NCBI RefSeq assembly: GCF_003286085.1
Contig: NW_020825313.1
Span: 2,852,001 to 2,916,000, forward strand
DNA from: Drosophila persimilis
Lineage: Eukaryota > Arthropoda > Insecta > Diptera > Drosophilidae
Reading direction: 5' to 3'
Length of the DNA stretch: 64,000 nt
Shown: positions 31,585 to 45,012 of the stretch, piece by piece
How the letters are laid out: each line of letters begins with the position of its first letter
Position numbering within the stretch: the stretch's first letter is position 1
The notes under the pieces: generated by a model
Database searches by the model: none
The model's input: only the letters and a program-made list of their open reading frames with translations
What the model was told of the DNA's origin: nothing
Position numbers and translations under genes: made by a program

Positions 31585-33460
31585 GCTAGATTGTGAAGCA
31601 CACTTTGTCCAGAAAAATATAATTTGGATCTCCTGGGAGAATCTTACAATCAAGCGCTTCGTAGATTCCTGACCCTTGAGAGAAAGTTAGATCGTCACCC
31701 TGATGTTAAATCTTAGTATGCAGCATTCATAAAGGAATACCGTGGTTTACGCCATATGTCTCAGGTTCCTGCCTAGTCAATCAGCAACTGCAGATATTTT
31801 TTGCCTCACCATTGCGTCATGAAGGAAGATAGATCTACGACCAAGCTTCGCGTCGTTTTTGATGGATCCGCTTCAACTTCATCTGGATATTCCCTGAACG
31901 ACGTATTAATGGCTGGTCCCGTAATCCAACCCAAACTGTTTCATATTCTTGCTAGATTTCGGTCATACACCGATGCGATTAAGGGAGATATCTGTAAGAT
32001 GTATTGTTGTGTAAGAGTCTCAACCGAGGATAGCAGCATGCAGTGTATTCTGTGGAGAAACTCCAGGGAAGGGGACTTGCGTGTGTTTCAACTGGACACC
32101 GATATATATGGGACGCCTATATATATATATGCCTCTTATTTATCTGTGCGAGCGATGGATCTGTTGGCAATGAACGAGCAGAGGGCGTTTCCAGTTGAAG
32201 CTAAAATCCTTCGCCGTGACTTCTACGTGGATGACTTCATATCTGGAGCCAGCTCTCAGGAAGAGGCTATCCGAATTCGGGAGCAAACTGCTGGAATTTT
32301 GTCTAGAGGTCAGTTCAGATTGAGTTGAGGAGGAGGAAACTTTTTTGAAGTTCGACGATGTCAGCCATGAGACTTAAACTTTAGGACTTGGCCCTATAAT
32401 CTTCTTTGAATTCCCGCAGGCGCTCTATTTTGTCATCCATTCCGCGATTCTACGATCCTCTCGGACTAGTTGGTCCCGTAATTACTAAATCCAAAGTCTT
32501 TCTCCAGCGTTTGTGCCGAAAGAAGTTGTCCTGGGATAAAAGCCTTCCAGTCGCACTGAACACCGAGTGGCAGGAAATATTCACCAGTTTTGGTCAGATT
32601 CGTCGGTTTAAATTTCCTCGGCTTGCACTCCTTCCAGTCGCTACGCTGGAAATTCACGGATTTTGCGATGCCAGCATCAGAGCTTATGGTGCATGCATTT
32701 ATGTCGTGTCCAAGGGTCAGCATTCCAGCAGTCACTTACTTTGTGCCAAATCTCGTGTTGCTCCCTTGAAGACACTTACGGTACCAAAGTTGGAGCTTTG
32801 TGGAGCAGAGTTGCTGGCTAGGCTGAGATAGCTGAGATAGCTGGAATGAATGTCTTCAAGGGAAGGTGTTACTGTTGGTGTGATTCTGCTGGATTCGGGA
32901 CGAGCCGTCAAGATTTAATATATTTGTTGCAAATAGAGTGGCAACAATTTAAGAAATGACCGAAAAAATGGAATCGCGTTATGTCCCCACAGCTTTAAAC
33001 CCAGCCGACATTCTGCCTCGAGGGGTTCATCCGACTGAGCTGAATGAGTCAGCTGTTTGGGCTCACGGTTCTCCATTTCTTTGCGGCTCCTCAGATGACT
33101 GGCCACCCACCTTGCTACCCGATAAGCCATATACCCTGATGTTAAAATACAAAAATTAACATGATCAAATAAAAATCGGCTTATTTATTGCCTCTAAGGC
33201 GGAAAAAAGGGTATTCTAAAAATTGTTCGCTATAAATTAACCACATATAATTAAGAACATTTTTTTGTTGCGTTGAAGAACCAAGTCTTTCGGTTTAGCT
33301 AGTATTGAATATATGTAGTTACATTGGATAGTGTGTTGCGATAACTGAGTGATATCGATGCTTGAGGAAGAAGAAAATATGATCAATAAAAAGACGAGCA
33401 AGACGCAAGATTCATGTGAAGAATTGATAAAGAAAACATATCAAATAATAGCGCAAATGC
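31585..33460 (+). pseudogene. Unit 2 block B1: BEL RT-RNase H, RT core retained
   Basis: The only B block that keeps the RT active site: PHHCVMKEDRSTTKLRVVFDGSASTSSGYSLNDVLMAGP, GDICKMYCCVRVS, then RRDFYVDDFISGAS near 32,215. A short TA-rich microsatellite (tatatatata at about 32,100-32,130) interrupts the normal TYGTKPA stretch. Stops occur at 31,714 and 32,328, and then the RNase H frame runs 32,406-32,831. The rest follows B0: ALNPADILPRGVHPTEL, stop at 33,159, and the MLEEEENM frame to about 33,460. It represents the least-deleted state of block B. Confidence 0.87.
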
Positions 33461-34272
33461 GCAACAGCAATCAAAACCCCTCCTCCACGTCCAGAAGAAC
33501 GGATATTTCTAAACGTTGTGTACCTACCTACCAAAACTTCGGAGCTAAGGATGTCCGACCTTAACCAATTCTCGGTAAATACAATAACGTGGGATGAAAA
33601 TGTGGGACTCTCTAGGAAGAGAGTGCTAAGTTTTCTGCGCAAGCCTCTAGTATTCCAATAAGTTACTAATAAATGAAGAAGTTATTTCTTTGGACGGGTG
33701 GTAGTAGAAGGGAATAGGATGTACTGTACTCTTTCAAAACAAAGTGCTCCCGCTAAAATTTGGCAGAGTAAATGGTTTTGAATTGAGTCGTGATTAGATG
33801 ATCTTAAAGGACTCTACTTTCCTGGCATAAGAGAAATTAAACTTCTCCCCCTTTTAGCTGACATCTTTTATTTTACTTTGTATGAAAGCAGGTACATCAT
33901 TAGATGGGCAAGCTCTGGGGAAAAAACTTGCCGCTTTGGTGGGAACCCGGACAGCGGTTTTGGCACCACAGGCATGGTACTTGTGATTGCAATATCCGGT
34001 GGTCCGGGACCTCTGTTTACTGGACGTATCGAATTGGACCGGCCAGAAGGTAGTTGGCACCTTCACGTCCCGCGGAGTAAACATCTTGCGCTTCGGAGAC
34101 TCAGCCAGCAGCAGTAGGCCAAAAGGTCTAATGAACGATCGAACGTCGAAGCGCGGTATTCCTTGCAACTATAATGTAGACCATTACCTTCGGAAATGGC
34201 ATACTCCACTCCAAGGAAAGACCATATAAATAGTAAGATGAGTAACGCCCATACATTTTAATGGTTATATGC
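33461..34272 (-). pseudogene. Unit 2 block C1: LINE ORF1/endonuclease fragment
   Basis: As C0 but longer at the ORF1 end: it retains LLAESPKRKMFTPRDVKVPTTFWPVQFDTSSKQRS and HACGAKTAVRVPTKAASFFPRACPSNDVPAFIQSK in one frame (34,168-33,854). About 90 bp at 34,160-34,260 (including ccatataaatagtaagatga) are shared with C4 but absent from C0, C2 and C3. Confidence 0.8.
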
Positions 34273-35650
34273 AGCGATACCGGTTCTGATTTACTTTTGA
34301 AAACACATAAATTGATGATCCTATTTTCACAAAACTCAAAATTGATCCGTTTTTAAAACGGAAACATTTTCCTCGTCGAAGTAAAAAACAGTTTTTTATA
34401 CAACAAAACGAATCTTAATTGCAAAATAAAACCCACCTACTCCCGCGACTCTACATTTATACCCGATATTCAGATCTGGGCGCTCGTAAAGACGGACTGA
34501 AGTCTTGGCTCTTGATGCTGATCAAGAATAAATGTATTTTATGGTATCGGAAAATTCATTAATTAAAGTTTTAAAAAATATTGATAATTTAAAACAAATA
34601 GCTATCAGACAATATGCCAGACAAACGCTTAAAGCGGAATTAGTTAAAACTGAGAGGAGAGGGGTTCCAGCAATAGCCAGCGCTACTGCACAGAAAGTTT
34701 CGGCAGCGAGAGAGATATAGAAGTTAGAGAAGCTGATAGGGAGAGAATGTTACTAAAGCAAAAGCTACGAGATGAGAGGCTAAATGCAATATGAGGGTGT
34801 ACTTATGAAAAACAACGACACAAACATAAATTATAGCTTTTTCTTGTTTTTCAGTGTGGATTAGAAGCTTAAGTTAATTTGCAGCATGTACTCAAAAAAC
34901 GTTCCGACAGTTAATTTGGGGAGACAGTCCGCCAAAAACTTGTGCACAGAAAAAGGAATTTCGTATAGACAATTAAAACAACAATATAAAAAACTCGAAA
35001 GCTTTAAAACCGTTTGCTCAATGATGCAATTGAAAGAATTGTAATGGACAACGAAACTCAAGTATTTCTTTGGGCTCGAATTTCCCGGACTTTATTTTTC
35101 TAATAGGTTTAAAGGTAGGACTTATGGCCGAATCGTGGTAATATTTTTGACGTTAAAGACTGTTTGAAAATCAATTATTAAGAACCATTGTTCAAACATG
35201 AACATATTATCGTCGAAACCACTCACCACTTTCGGCCCCTTGCAGAATGTTCAAGCATAAACATATTATTTTACACATTCACTCATGTATCCAAAAAACT
35301 GATCTCTAAAAAAATCAAATAAAATAAATAAGTAATGACAGTTCGGGTGTAAACAAAGATCTGTAGCCCATTAAAAGATACTACAACAAAACACAAGTGG
35401 GGAAAACACTTAACCAATGCATTCTTAAAATAACCCTAATGTAAGCATGCACTCAAATAGCCACCCGCAGTAAAATGTATCCTTTGGGTAGGTCTAACGA
35501 TAATTATAGAATACAAAATTCTACCTCCTACCTCATTGTCAAATCATATATAAGGCTCTGATTTTAAGAATAAAATTTAGTTTTAATTTACAACTCAACT
35601 TGCAAATGTCTAGACTTTTCTTTAAGGTTTTAAGCTTAAGCTTGTATATA
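34273..35650 (+). repeat. Unit 2 block D1
   Basis: Same segment as D0, with the 62-codon frame at 34,532-34,720 intact. Differences from D0 include the added ccccttgcag near 35,235, shared with D2 and D3. It joins A2 through taagcttgtatataaatatatatatg, the uninterrupted version of the errantivirus target site. Confidence 0.85.
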
Positions 35651-36636
35651 AATATATATATGTTTTTTTTTTTTATTATTTATTTATTAATTAAGTAATA
35701 TCCGATTAACTATTTGTGTATGGCCATACAACAAAGTAGAATGGTTATGTAATAAAAGGTTTTAATCTATTCTTATGTACTTTTTGTTTTTTATCTTTTA
35801 TATCTGCTATTGTAATGTTATCATTATCTCCTTTACCGTCTACTGTATACGGTCCGGTGTATTTAAAATCAAACTTATGACCTATTTCATTTTTTTAATA
35901 AAACCTGATCTCCTGTTTTTAACTTGAAATTGAAGGCTTGATTGTCGTATTTAGTTTTTTGTTTTTGTTTATTTGATTTTAAATTAATATGGCTCCTTTA
36001 TAGGCATGTTCTACTATAAGTTTTGATTCCTGAGCATAGTCATCTATATTGTATAGGGGGTCTATCTGTCTATACTATTAAAATGTGTTGGCAAGTTTTA
36101 AGTCTTACTCATATGGACAATAATCATGTGCCATAGAGGGTGTCGTGTTAAAACAATATACGAAGTATTGTAACCATACATCCCAATCTGTTTTATCGGT
36201 TGAGATGTATGAGCGTATGAACTCATTGAATGTTCTGTGGCTTCGCTCCACGGTGCCTACGGTTTGGTGATTATGTGCAGTCGATGTTATGTTTTGAATA
36301 TTTAAGTATTTACATAAATCTTCCATTATTGAATTTGTATATTCTGTTCCCATGTCCGTAATGAACGTCTTCATTGGACAGTACATTAGAATAAAATCTT
36401 TAAATATAGCTTCATAGCGTCATGGAATGTAGACAATATCTCTTCTTTTTCTTTATTTTCTTTTATTGTGGTCACCGGCTTGAGTAACGCTACTCTTAAA
36501 TTCATTAGTATTTTATTGGCCTTATTTTTAAAAGAATCTATTGAAATGTTTTCAAAGATTTCTTCGCTCGGTGCCATTTTGAGTTGTCTGATTTTATTTA
36601 TACCGGCTTTTTTTCAAGCCTTTGGAAGAATGTGAA
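35651..36636 (-). pseudogene. Unit 2 block A2: mdg1-like integrase fragment, core deleted
   Basis: Keeps MKTFITDMGTEYTNSIMEDLCKYLNIQNITSTAHNHQTVGTVERSHRTF (second Asp and Glu), and the KISIDSFKNKANKI segment, but the sequence between is deleted. At about 36,410 the run atatagctt meets catagcgtcatgg, removing roughly 240-250 bp (the first catalytic Asp and most of the zinc finger) relative to A4. Confidence 0.85.
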
Positions 36637-38099
36637 GCTAGATTGTGAAGCACACTTTGTGCAGTATTTCCGTCGATTACATAAAGGCGATTATTGTGTT
36701 CGTCTGCCAGCAAAATATAATTTGGATCTCTTGGGAGAATCTTACAATCAAGCGCTTCGTAGATTCCTGACCCTTGAGAGAAAGTTAGAGCGTCACCCTG
36801 ATGTTAAATCTTAGTATGCAGCATTCATAAAGGAATACCGTGGTTTACGCCATATGTCTCAGGTTCCTGCCTAGTCAATCAGCAACTGCAGATATTTTTT
36901 GCCTCACCATTGCGTCATGAAGGAAGATAGATCTACGACCAAGCTTCGCGTCGTTTTTGATGGATCCGCTTCAACTTCATCTGGATATTCCCTGAACGAC
37001 GTATTAATGGCTGGTCCCGTAATCCAACCCAAACTGTTTCATATTCTTGCTAGATTTCGGTCATACACCGATGCGATTAAGGGAGATATCTGTAAGATGT
37101 ATTGTTGTGTATGGAATGCTGGAATTTTGTCTAGAGGTCAGTTCAGATTGAGTTCCGGAAGAGGAAACATTTTTGAAGTTCGACGATGTCATCCATGAGA
37201 CTTAAACTTTAGGACTTGGCCCTACAATCTTCTTTGAATTCCCGCAGGCGCTCTGTTTTGTCATCCATTCCGCGATTCTACGATCCTCTCAGACTAGTTG
37301 TTCCCGTAATTACTAAATCCAAAGTCTTTCTCCAGCGTTTGTGCCGAAAGAAGTTGTCCTGGGATAAAAGCCTTCCAGTCGCACTGAACACCGAGTGGCA
37401 GGAAATATTCACCAGTTTTGGTCAGATTCGTCGGTTTAAATTTCCTCGGCTTGCACTCCTTCCAGACGCTACGCTGGAAATTCACGGATTTTGCGATGCC
37501 AGCATCAGGGCTTATGGTGCATGCATTTATGTCGTGTCCAAGGGTCAGCATTCCAGCAGTCACTTACTTTGTGCCAAATCTCGTGTTGCTCCCTTGAAGA
37601 CACTTACGGTACCAAAGTTGGAGCTTTGTGGAGCAGAGTTGCTGGCTAGGCTGAGATAGCTGAGATAGCTGGAATGAATGTCTTCAAGGGAAGGTGTTAC
37701 TGTTGGTGTGATTCTGCTGGATTCGGGACGAGCCGTCAAGATTTAATATATTTGTTGCAAATAGAGTGGTATGAATTCAGAAAATGACCGAAAAAATGGA
37801 ATGGCGTTATGTCCCCACAGCTTTAAACCCAGCCGACATTCTGCCTCGAGGGGCTCATCCGACTGAGCTGAATGAGTCAGCTCTTTGGGCTCACGGTTCT
37901 CCATTTCTTTGCGGCTCCTCAGATGACTGGCCACCCACTTTGCTACCTGATAAGCCATATACCCTGATGTTAAAATGCAAAAATTAACATGATCAAATAA
38001 AAATCGGCTTATTTATTGCCTCTAAGGGGGAAAAAAGGGTATTCTAAAAATTGTTCGCTATAAATTAACCACATATAATTAAGAACATTTTTTTGTTGT
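36637..38099 (+). pseudogene. Unit 3 block B2: BEL fragment with RT active site deleted
   Basis: Opens with CEAHFVQYFRRLHKGDYCVRLPAKYNLDLLGESYNQALRRFLTLERKL. At 37,110 KMYCCV is joined to WNAGILSRGQFRLSS, a deletion of about 270 bp relative to B1 that removes YVDD; B3 and B4 share it exactly. The RNase H frame is 37,216-37,659. Another deletion of about 180 bp at 38,097 (ttttgttg to tatcaaataa) removes the MLEEEENM frame, found only in this unit. Confidence 0.87.
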
Positions 38100-38791
38100 A
38101 TCAAATAATAGCGAAAATGCGCAACAGCAATCAAAACCCCTCCTCCACGTCCAGAAGAACGGATATTTCTAAACGTTGTGTACCTACCTACCAAAACTTC
38201 GGAGCTAAGGATGTCCGACCTTAACCAATTCTCGGTAAATACAATAACGTGGGATGAAAATGTGGGACTCTCCAGGAAGAGAGTGCTAAGTTTTCTGCGC
38301 AAGCCTCTAGTATTCTAATAAGTTACTAATAAATGAAGAAGTTATTTCTTTGGACGGGTGGTAGTAGAAGGGAATAGGATGTACTGTACTCTTTCAAAAC
38401 AAAGTGCTCCCGCTAAAATTTGGCAGAGTAAATGGTTTCGAATTGAGTCATGATGCGATGATCTTAAAGGACTCTACTTTCCTGGCATAAGAGAAATTAA
38501 ACTTCTCCCCCTTTTAGCCGACATCTTTTATTTTACTTTGTATGAAAGCAGGTACATCATTAAATGGGTAAGTTCTGGGGAAAAAACTTGCCGCTTTGGT
38601 GGGAACACGGACAGTGGTTTTGGCACAATGTGATTGCACTATCCGGGGGGCCCGGACCTCTGTTTACTGGACGTATCGAATTGGACCGGCCAGAAGGTAG
38701 AGACTCAGCCAGCAGCAGTAGGCCAAAAGGTCTAATGAACGATCGAACGTCGAAGCGCGGTATTCCACGGCATACTCCACTCGGCCATGCA
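38100..38791 (-). pseudogene. Unit 3 block C2: LINE ORF1/endonuclease fragment
   Basis: As C0 on the minus strand, with LSTLFLESPTFSSHVIVFTENWL and RSSGRGGGVLIAV near 38,300-38,110 and the ORF1 end upstream. It has a gggggcccgg variant at about 38,644, shared with C3, that is tggtccggg in C0, C1 and C4. Confidence 0.8.
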
Positions 38792-40145
38792 GCGATACCG
38801 GTTCTGATTTACTTTTGAAAACACATAAATTGATGATCCTATTTTCACAAAACTCAAAATTGATCCGTTTTTAAAACGGAAACATTTTCCTCGTCGAAGT
38901 AAAAAACAGTTTTTTATACAACAAAACGAATCTTAATTGCAAAAGAAAACGCACCTACTCCCGCGACTCTACATTTATACCCGATATTCAGATCTGGGCG
39001 CTCGTAAAGACGGACTGAAGACTTGGCTCTTGATGCTGATCAAGAATAAATGTATTTTATGGTATCGGAAAATTCCTTAATTAAAGTTTTAAAAAATATT
39101 GATAATTTAAAACAAATAGCTGTCAGACAATATGCCAGACAAACGCTTAAAGCGGAGTTAAAACTGAGAGGAGAGGGGTTCCAGCAATAGCCAGCGCTAC
39201 TGCACAGAAAGTTTCGGCAGCGAGAGAGATATAGAAGTTAGAGAAGCTGATAGGGAGAGAGTGTTACTAAAGCAAAAGCTACGAGATGAGAGGCTAAATG
39301 CAATATGAGGGCGTACTTATGAAATAGGCGTACTTTTTCTTGTTTTTCAGTGTGGCTTAGAAGTTTAAGTTAATTTGCAGCATGTACTCAAAAAACGATC
39401 CAACAGTTAATTTGGGGAGACAGCCCGCCAAAAACTTGTGCACAGAAAAAGGAATTTTGTATAGACAATTACAAAAACGATATAAAGCGAGAACTTGAAA
39501 GCTTTAAAACCGTTTGCTCAATGATGCAATTGAAAGAATTGTAATGGACAACGAAACTCAAGTTTTTCTTTGGGCTCGAATTTCCCGGACTTTATTTTTC
39601 TAATACGTTTAAAGGTAGGACTTATGCCGAATCGTGGTAATATTTTTGACGTTAAAGACTGTTTGAAAATCAATTATTAAGAACCATTGTTCAAACATGA
39701 ACATATTATCGTCGAAACCACTCACCACTTTCGGCCCCTTGCAGAATGTTCAAGCATAAACATATTATTTTACACATTCACTCATGTATCCAAAAAACTG
39801 ATCTCTAAAAAAATCAAATAAAATAAATAAGTAATGACAGTTCGGGTGTAAACAAAGATCTGTAGCCCATTAAAAGATACTACAACAAAACACAAGTGGG
39901 GAAAACACTTAACCAATGCATTCTTAAAATAACCCTAATGTAAGCATGCACTCAAATAGCCACCCGCAGTAAAATGTATCCTTTGGGTAGGTCTAACGAT
40001 AATTATAGAATACAAAATTCTACCTCCTACCTCATTGTCAAATCATATATAAGGCTCTGATTTTAAGAATAAAATTTAGTTTTAATTTACAACTCAACTT
40101 GCAAATGTCTAGACTTTTCTTTAAGGTTTTAAGCTTAAGCTTGTA
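38792..40145 (+). repeat. Unit 3 block D2
   Basis: As D1, but the 62-codon frame is interrupted: gcggagttaaaactgag replaces gcggaattagttaaaactgag, a loss of a few bases. A deletion near 39,322 (atgaaataggcgtac) is also present. Both are shared with D3. Confidence 0.85.
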
Positions 40146-41352
40146 TATAAATATATATATGTTTTTTTTTTATTATTTATTTATTAATTAAGTAATATCC
40201 GATTAACTATTTGTGTATGGCCATACAACAAAGTAGAATGGTTATGTAATAAAAGGTTTTAATCTATTCTTATGTACTTTTTGTTTTTTATCTTTTATAT
40301 CTGCTATTGTAATGTTATCATTATCTCCTTTACCGTCTACTGTATACGGTCCGGTGTATTTAAAATCAAACTTATGACCTATTTCATTTTTTTAATAAAA
40401 CCTGATCTCCTGTTTTTAACTTGAAATTGAAGGCTTGATTGTCGTATTTAGTTTTTTGTTTTTGTTTATTTGATTCTAACATTAATCTGGCTCTTTTATA
40501 GGCAGTTTTGATACCTTAGCACAGTCATCTATATTGTATAGACCCCCTATCTATCTATACTATTAAAATGTGTTGGAAAGTTTTAAATCTTACTCATATG
40601 GACAATAATCATGTGCCATAGAGGGTGTCGTGTTAAAACAATATACGAAGTATTGTAGTCATACATCCCAATCTGTTTTATCGGTTGAGATGTATAAGCG
40701 TATGAACTCATTTAATGTTCTGTGGCTTCGCTCCACGGTTCCTACGGTTTGGTGATGATGTGCAGTCGATGTTATATTTTTAATATTTAAGTATTTACAT
40801 AAATCTTCAATTATTGAATTTTTATATTCTGTTCCCATGTCCGTAATGAACGTCTTCATGGGACCGTCCATTAGAATAAAATCTTCAAATATAGCTTTAG
40901 CTACTGTTTTTGCACTTTTGTTCTGTATTGGTATGGCAACAAGGTATTTTGTTAGGTCACAGATTAAGGTGACTGCATATTCATTTCCTTGTTCTGATTT
41001 GAGAAGTGTACCGATCGTATCCACAATTACTCTATCAAAAGCCATGTTTGGTGTTTGTTTGTTTTTCCAAAAATAATGCCTTCTTATCTTTGCTAATGTT
41101 TTAGCTATACCTGTATGACCTCCTTGTATTGGATCGTCATGGAATGTAGACAATATCTCTTCTTTTTCTTTATTTTCTTTTATTGTGGTCACCGGCTTGA
41201 GTAGCGCTACTCTTAAATTCATTAGTATTTTATTGGCCTTATTTTTAAAAGAATCTATTGAAATGTTTTCAAAGATTTCTTCGCTCGGTGCCATTTTGAG
41301 TTGGCTGATTTTATTTATACCGGCTTTTTTTCAAGCCTTTGGAAGAATGTGA
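40146..41352 (-). pseudogene. Unit 3 block A3: mdg1-like integrase fragment
   Basis: The longest continuous frame runs 41,294-40,659 (211 codons): APSEEIFENISIDSFKNKANK, then STFHDDPIQGGHTGIAKTLAKIRRHYFWKNKQTPNMAFDRVIVDTIG. Here the CPKC half of the zinc finger is deleted while the HH half remains, the reverse of A1. The core has all three acidic positions (VDTIG, ITDMGTEYKN, VERSHRTLNEF). It stops at DKTDWDV. Confidence 0.86.
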
Positions 41353-42976
41353 AGCTAGATTGTGAAGCACACTTTGTGCAGTATTTCCGTCGATTACATA
41401 AAGGCGATTATTGTGTTCGTCTGCCAGCAAAATATAATTTGGATCTCCTGGGAGAATCTTACAATCAAGCGCTTCGTAGATTCCTGACCCTTGAGAGAAA
41501 GTTAGATCGTCACCCTGATGTTAAATCTTAGTATGCAGCATTCATAAAGGAATACCGTGGTTTACGCCATATGTCTCAGGTTCCTGCCTAGTCAATCAGC
41601 AACTGCAGATATTTTTTGCCTCACCATTGCGTCATGAAGGAAGATAGATCTACGACCAAGCTTCGCGTCGTTTTTGATGGATCCGCTTCAACTTCATCTG
41701 GATATTCCCTGAACGACGTATTAATGGCTGGTCCCGTAATCCAACCCAAACTGTTTCATATTCTTGCTAGATTTCGGTCATACACCGATGCGATTAAGGG
41801 AGATATCTGTAAGATGTATTGTTGTGTATGGAATGCTGGAATTTTGTCTAGAGGTCAGTTCAGATTGAGTTCCGGAAGAGGAAACATTTTTGAAGTTCGA
41901 CGATGTCATCCATGAGACTTAAACTTTAGGACTTGGCCCTACAATCTTCTTTGAATTCCCGCAGGCGCTCTGTTTTGTCATCCATTCCGCGATTCTACGA
42001 TCCTCTTAGACTAGTTGTTCCCGTAATTACTAAATCCAAAGTCTTTCTCCAGCGTTTGTGCCGAAAGAAGTTGTCCTGGGATAAAAGCCTGGCAGGAAAT
42101 ATTCACCAGTTTTGGTCAGATTCGTCGGTTTAAATTTCCTCGGCTTGCACTCCTTCCAGACGCTACGCTGGAAATTCACGGATTTTGCGATGCCAGCATC
42201 AGGGCTTATGGTGCATGCATTTATGTCGTGTCCAAGGGTCAGCATTCCAGCAGTCACTTACTTTGTGCCAAATCTCGTGTTGCTCCCTTGAAGACACTTA
42301 CGGTACCAAAGTTGGAGCTTTGTGGAGCAGAGTTGCTGGCTAGGCTGAGATAGCTGAGATAGCTGGAATGAATGTCTTCAAGGGAAGGTGTTACTGTTGG
42401 TGTGATTCTGCTGGATTCGGGACGAGCCGTCAAGATTTAATATATTTGTTGCAAATAGAGTGGTATGAATTCAGAAAATGACCGAAAAAATGGAATGGCG
42501 TTATGTCCCCACAGCTTTAAACCCAGCCGACATTCTGCCTCGAGGGGCTCATCCGACTGAGCTGAATGAGTCAGCTCTTTGGGCTCACGGTTCTCCATTT
42601 CTTTGCGGCTCCTCAGATGACTGGCCACCCACCTTGCTACCTGATAAGCCATATACCCTGATGTTAAAATGCAAAAATTAACATGATCAAATAAAAATCG
42701 GCTTATTTATTGCCTCTAAGGGGGAAAAAAGGGTATTCTAAAAATTGTTCGCTATAAATTAACCACATATAATTAAGAACATTTTTTTGTTGCGTTGGAG
42801 AACAACGTCTTTCGGTTTAGCTAGTATTGAATATATGTAGTTACATTGGATAGTGTGTTGCGATAACTGAGTGATATCGATGCTTGAGGAAGAAGAAAAT
42901 ATGATCAATAAAAAGACGAGCAAGACGCAAGATTCATGTGAAGAATTGATAAAGAAAACATATCAAATAATAGCGA
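41353..42976 (+). pseudogene. Unit 4 block B3: BEL fragment
   Basis: As B2, with the same KMYCCV-WNAGIL deletion at about 41,827, plus a private 23-bp deletion at about 42,090 (aaaagcct joined to ggcaggaa) that shifts the RNase H frame. The MLEEEENM frame (42,871-43,086) is present, so this unit lacks the 38,097 deletion of unit 3. Confidence 0.87.
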
Positions 42977-43653
42977 AAATGCGCAACAGCAATCAAAACC
43001 CCTCCTCCACGTCCAGAAGAACGGATATTTCTAAACGTTGTGTACCTACCTACCAAAACTTCGGAGCTAAGGATGTCCGACCTTAACCAATTCTCGGTAA
43101 ATACAATAACGTGGGATGAAAATGTGGGACTCTCCAGGAAGAGAGTGCTAAGTTTTCTGCGCAAGCCTCTAGTATTCTAATAAGTTACTAATAAATGAAG
43201 AAGTTATTTCTTTGGACGGGTGGTAGTAGAAGGGAATAGGATGTACTGTACTCTTTCAAAACAAAGTGCTCCCGCTAAAATTTGGCAGAGTAAATGGTTT
43301 CGAATTGAGTCATGATGCGATGATCTTAAAGGACTCTACTTTCCTGGCATAAGAGAAATTAAACTTCTCCCCCTTTTAGCCGACATCTTTTATTTTACTT
43401 TGTATGAAAGCAGGTACATCATTAAATGGGTAAGTTCTGGGGAAAAAACTTGCCGCTTTGGTGGGAACACGGACAGTGGTTTTGGCACAATGTGATTGCA
43501 CTATCCGGGGGGCCCGGACCTCTGTTTACTGGACGTATCGAATTGGACCGGCCAGAAGGTAGAGACTCAGCCAGCAGCAGTAGGCCAAAAGGTCTAATGA
43601 ACGATCGAACGTCGAAGCGCGGTATTCCACGGCATACTCCACTCGGCCATGCA
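42977..43653 (-). pseudogene. Unit 4 block C3: LINE ORF1/endonuclease fragment
   Basis: Nearly identical to C2, including the gggggcccgg variant (about 43,507). The endonuclease start frame is 43,164-42,934. Confidence 0.8.
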
Positions 43654-45012
43654 GCGATACCGGTTCTGATTTACTTTTGAAAACACATAAATTGATGATC
43701 CTATTTTCACAAAACTCAAAATTGATCCGTTTTTAAAACGGAAACATTTTCCTCGTCGAAGTAAAAAACAGTTTTTTATACAACAAAACGAATCTTAATT
43801 GCAAAAGAAAACGCACCTACTCCCGCGACTCTACATTTATACCCGATATTCAGATCTGGGCGCTCGTAAAGACGGACTGAAGACTTGGCTCTTGATGCTG
43901 ATCAAGAATAAATGTATTTTATGGTATCAGAAAATTCCTTAATTAAAGTTTTAAAAAATATTGATAATTTAAAACAAATAGCTGTCAGACAATATGCCAG
44001 ACAAACGCTTAAAGCGGAGTTAAAACTGAGAGGAGAGGGGTTCCAGCAATAGCCAGCGCTACTGCACAGAAAGTTTCGGCAGCGAGAGAGATATAGAAGT
44101 TAGAGAAGCTGATAGGGAGAGAGTGTTACTAAAGCAAAAGCTACGAGATGAGAGGCTAAATGCAATATGAGGGCGTACTTATGAAATAGGCGTACTTTTT
44201 CTTGTTTTTCAGTGTGGCTTAGAAGTTTAAGTTAATTTGCAGCATGTACTCAAAAAACGATCCAACAGTTAATTTGGGGAGACAGCCCGCCAAAAACTTG
44301 TGCACAGAAAAAGGAATTTTGTATAGACAATTACAAAAACGATATAAAGCGAGAACTTGAAAGCTTTAAAACCGTTTGCTCAATGATGCAATTGAAAGAA
44401 TTGTAATGGACAACGAAACTCAAGTTTTTCTTTGGGCTCGAATTTCCCGGACTTTATTTTTCTAATACGTTTAAAGGTAGGACTTATGCCGAATCGTGGT
44501 AATATTTTTGACGTTAAAGACTGTTTGAAAATCAATTATTAAGAACCATTGTTCAAACATGAACATATTATCGTCGAAACCACTCACCACTTTCGGCCCC
44601 TTGCAGAATGTTCAAGCATAAACATATTATTTTACACATTCACTCATGTATCCAAAAAACTGATCTCTAAAAAAATCAAATAAAATAAATAAGTAATGAC
44701 AGTTCGGGTGTAAACAAAGATCTGTAGCCCATTAAAAGATACTACAACAAAACACAAGTGGGGAAAACACTTAACCAATGCATTCTTAAAATAACCCTAA
44801 TGTAAGCATGCACTCAAATAGCCACCCGCAGTAAAATGTATCCTTTGGGTAGGTCTAACGATAATTATAGAATACAAAATTCTACCTCCTACCTCATTGT
44901 CAAATCATATATAAGGCTCTGATTTTAAGAATAAAATTTAGTTTTAATTTACAACTCAACTCGCAAATGTCTAGACTTTTCTTTAAGGGTTTAAGCTTAA
45001 GCTTGTATATAA
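43654..45012 (+). repeat. Unit 4 block D3
   Basis: Nearly identical to D2, sharing the interrupted 62-codon frame and the atgaaataggcgtac deletion. I saw only scattered single-base differences, for example atcagaaa for atcggaaa at about 43,926. Confidence 0.85.
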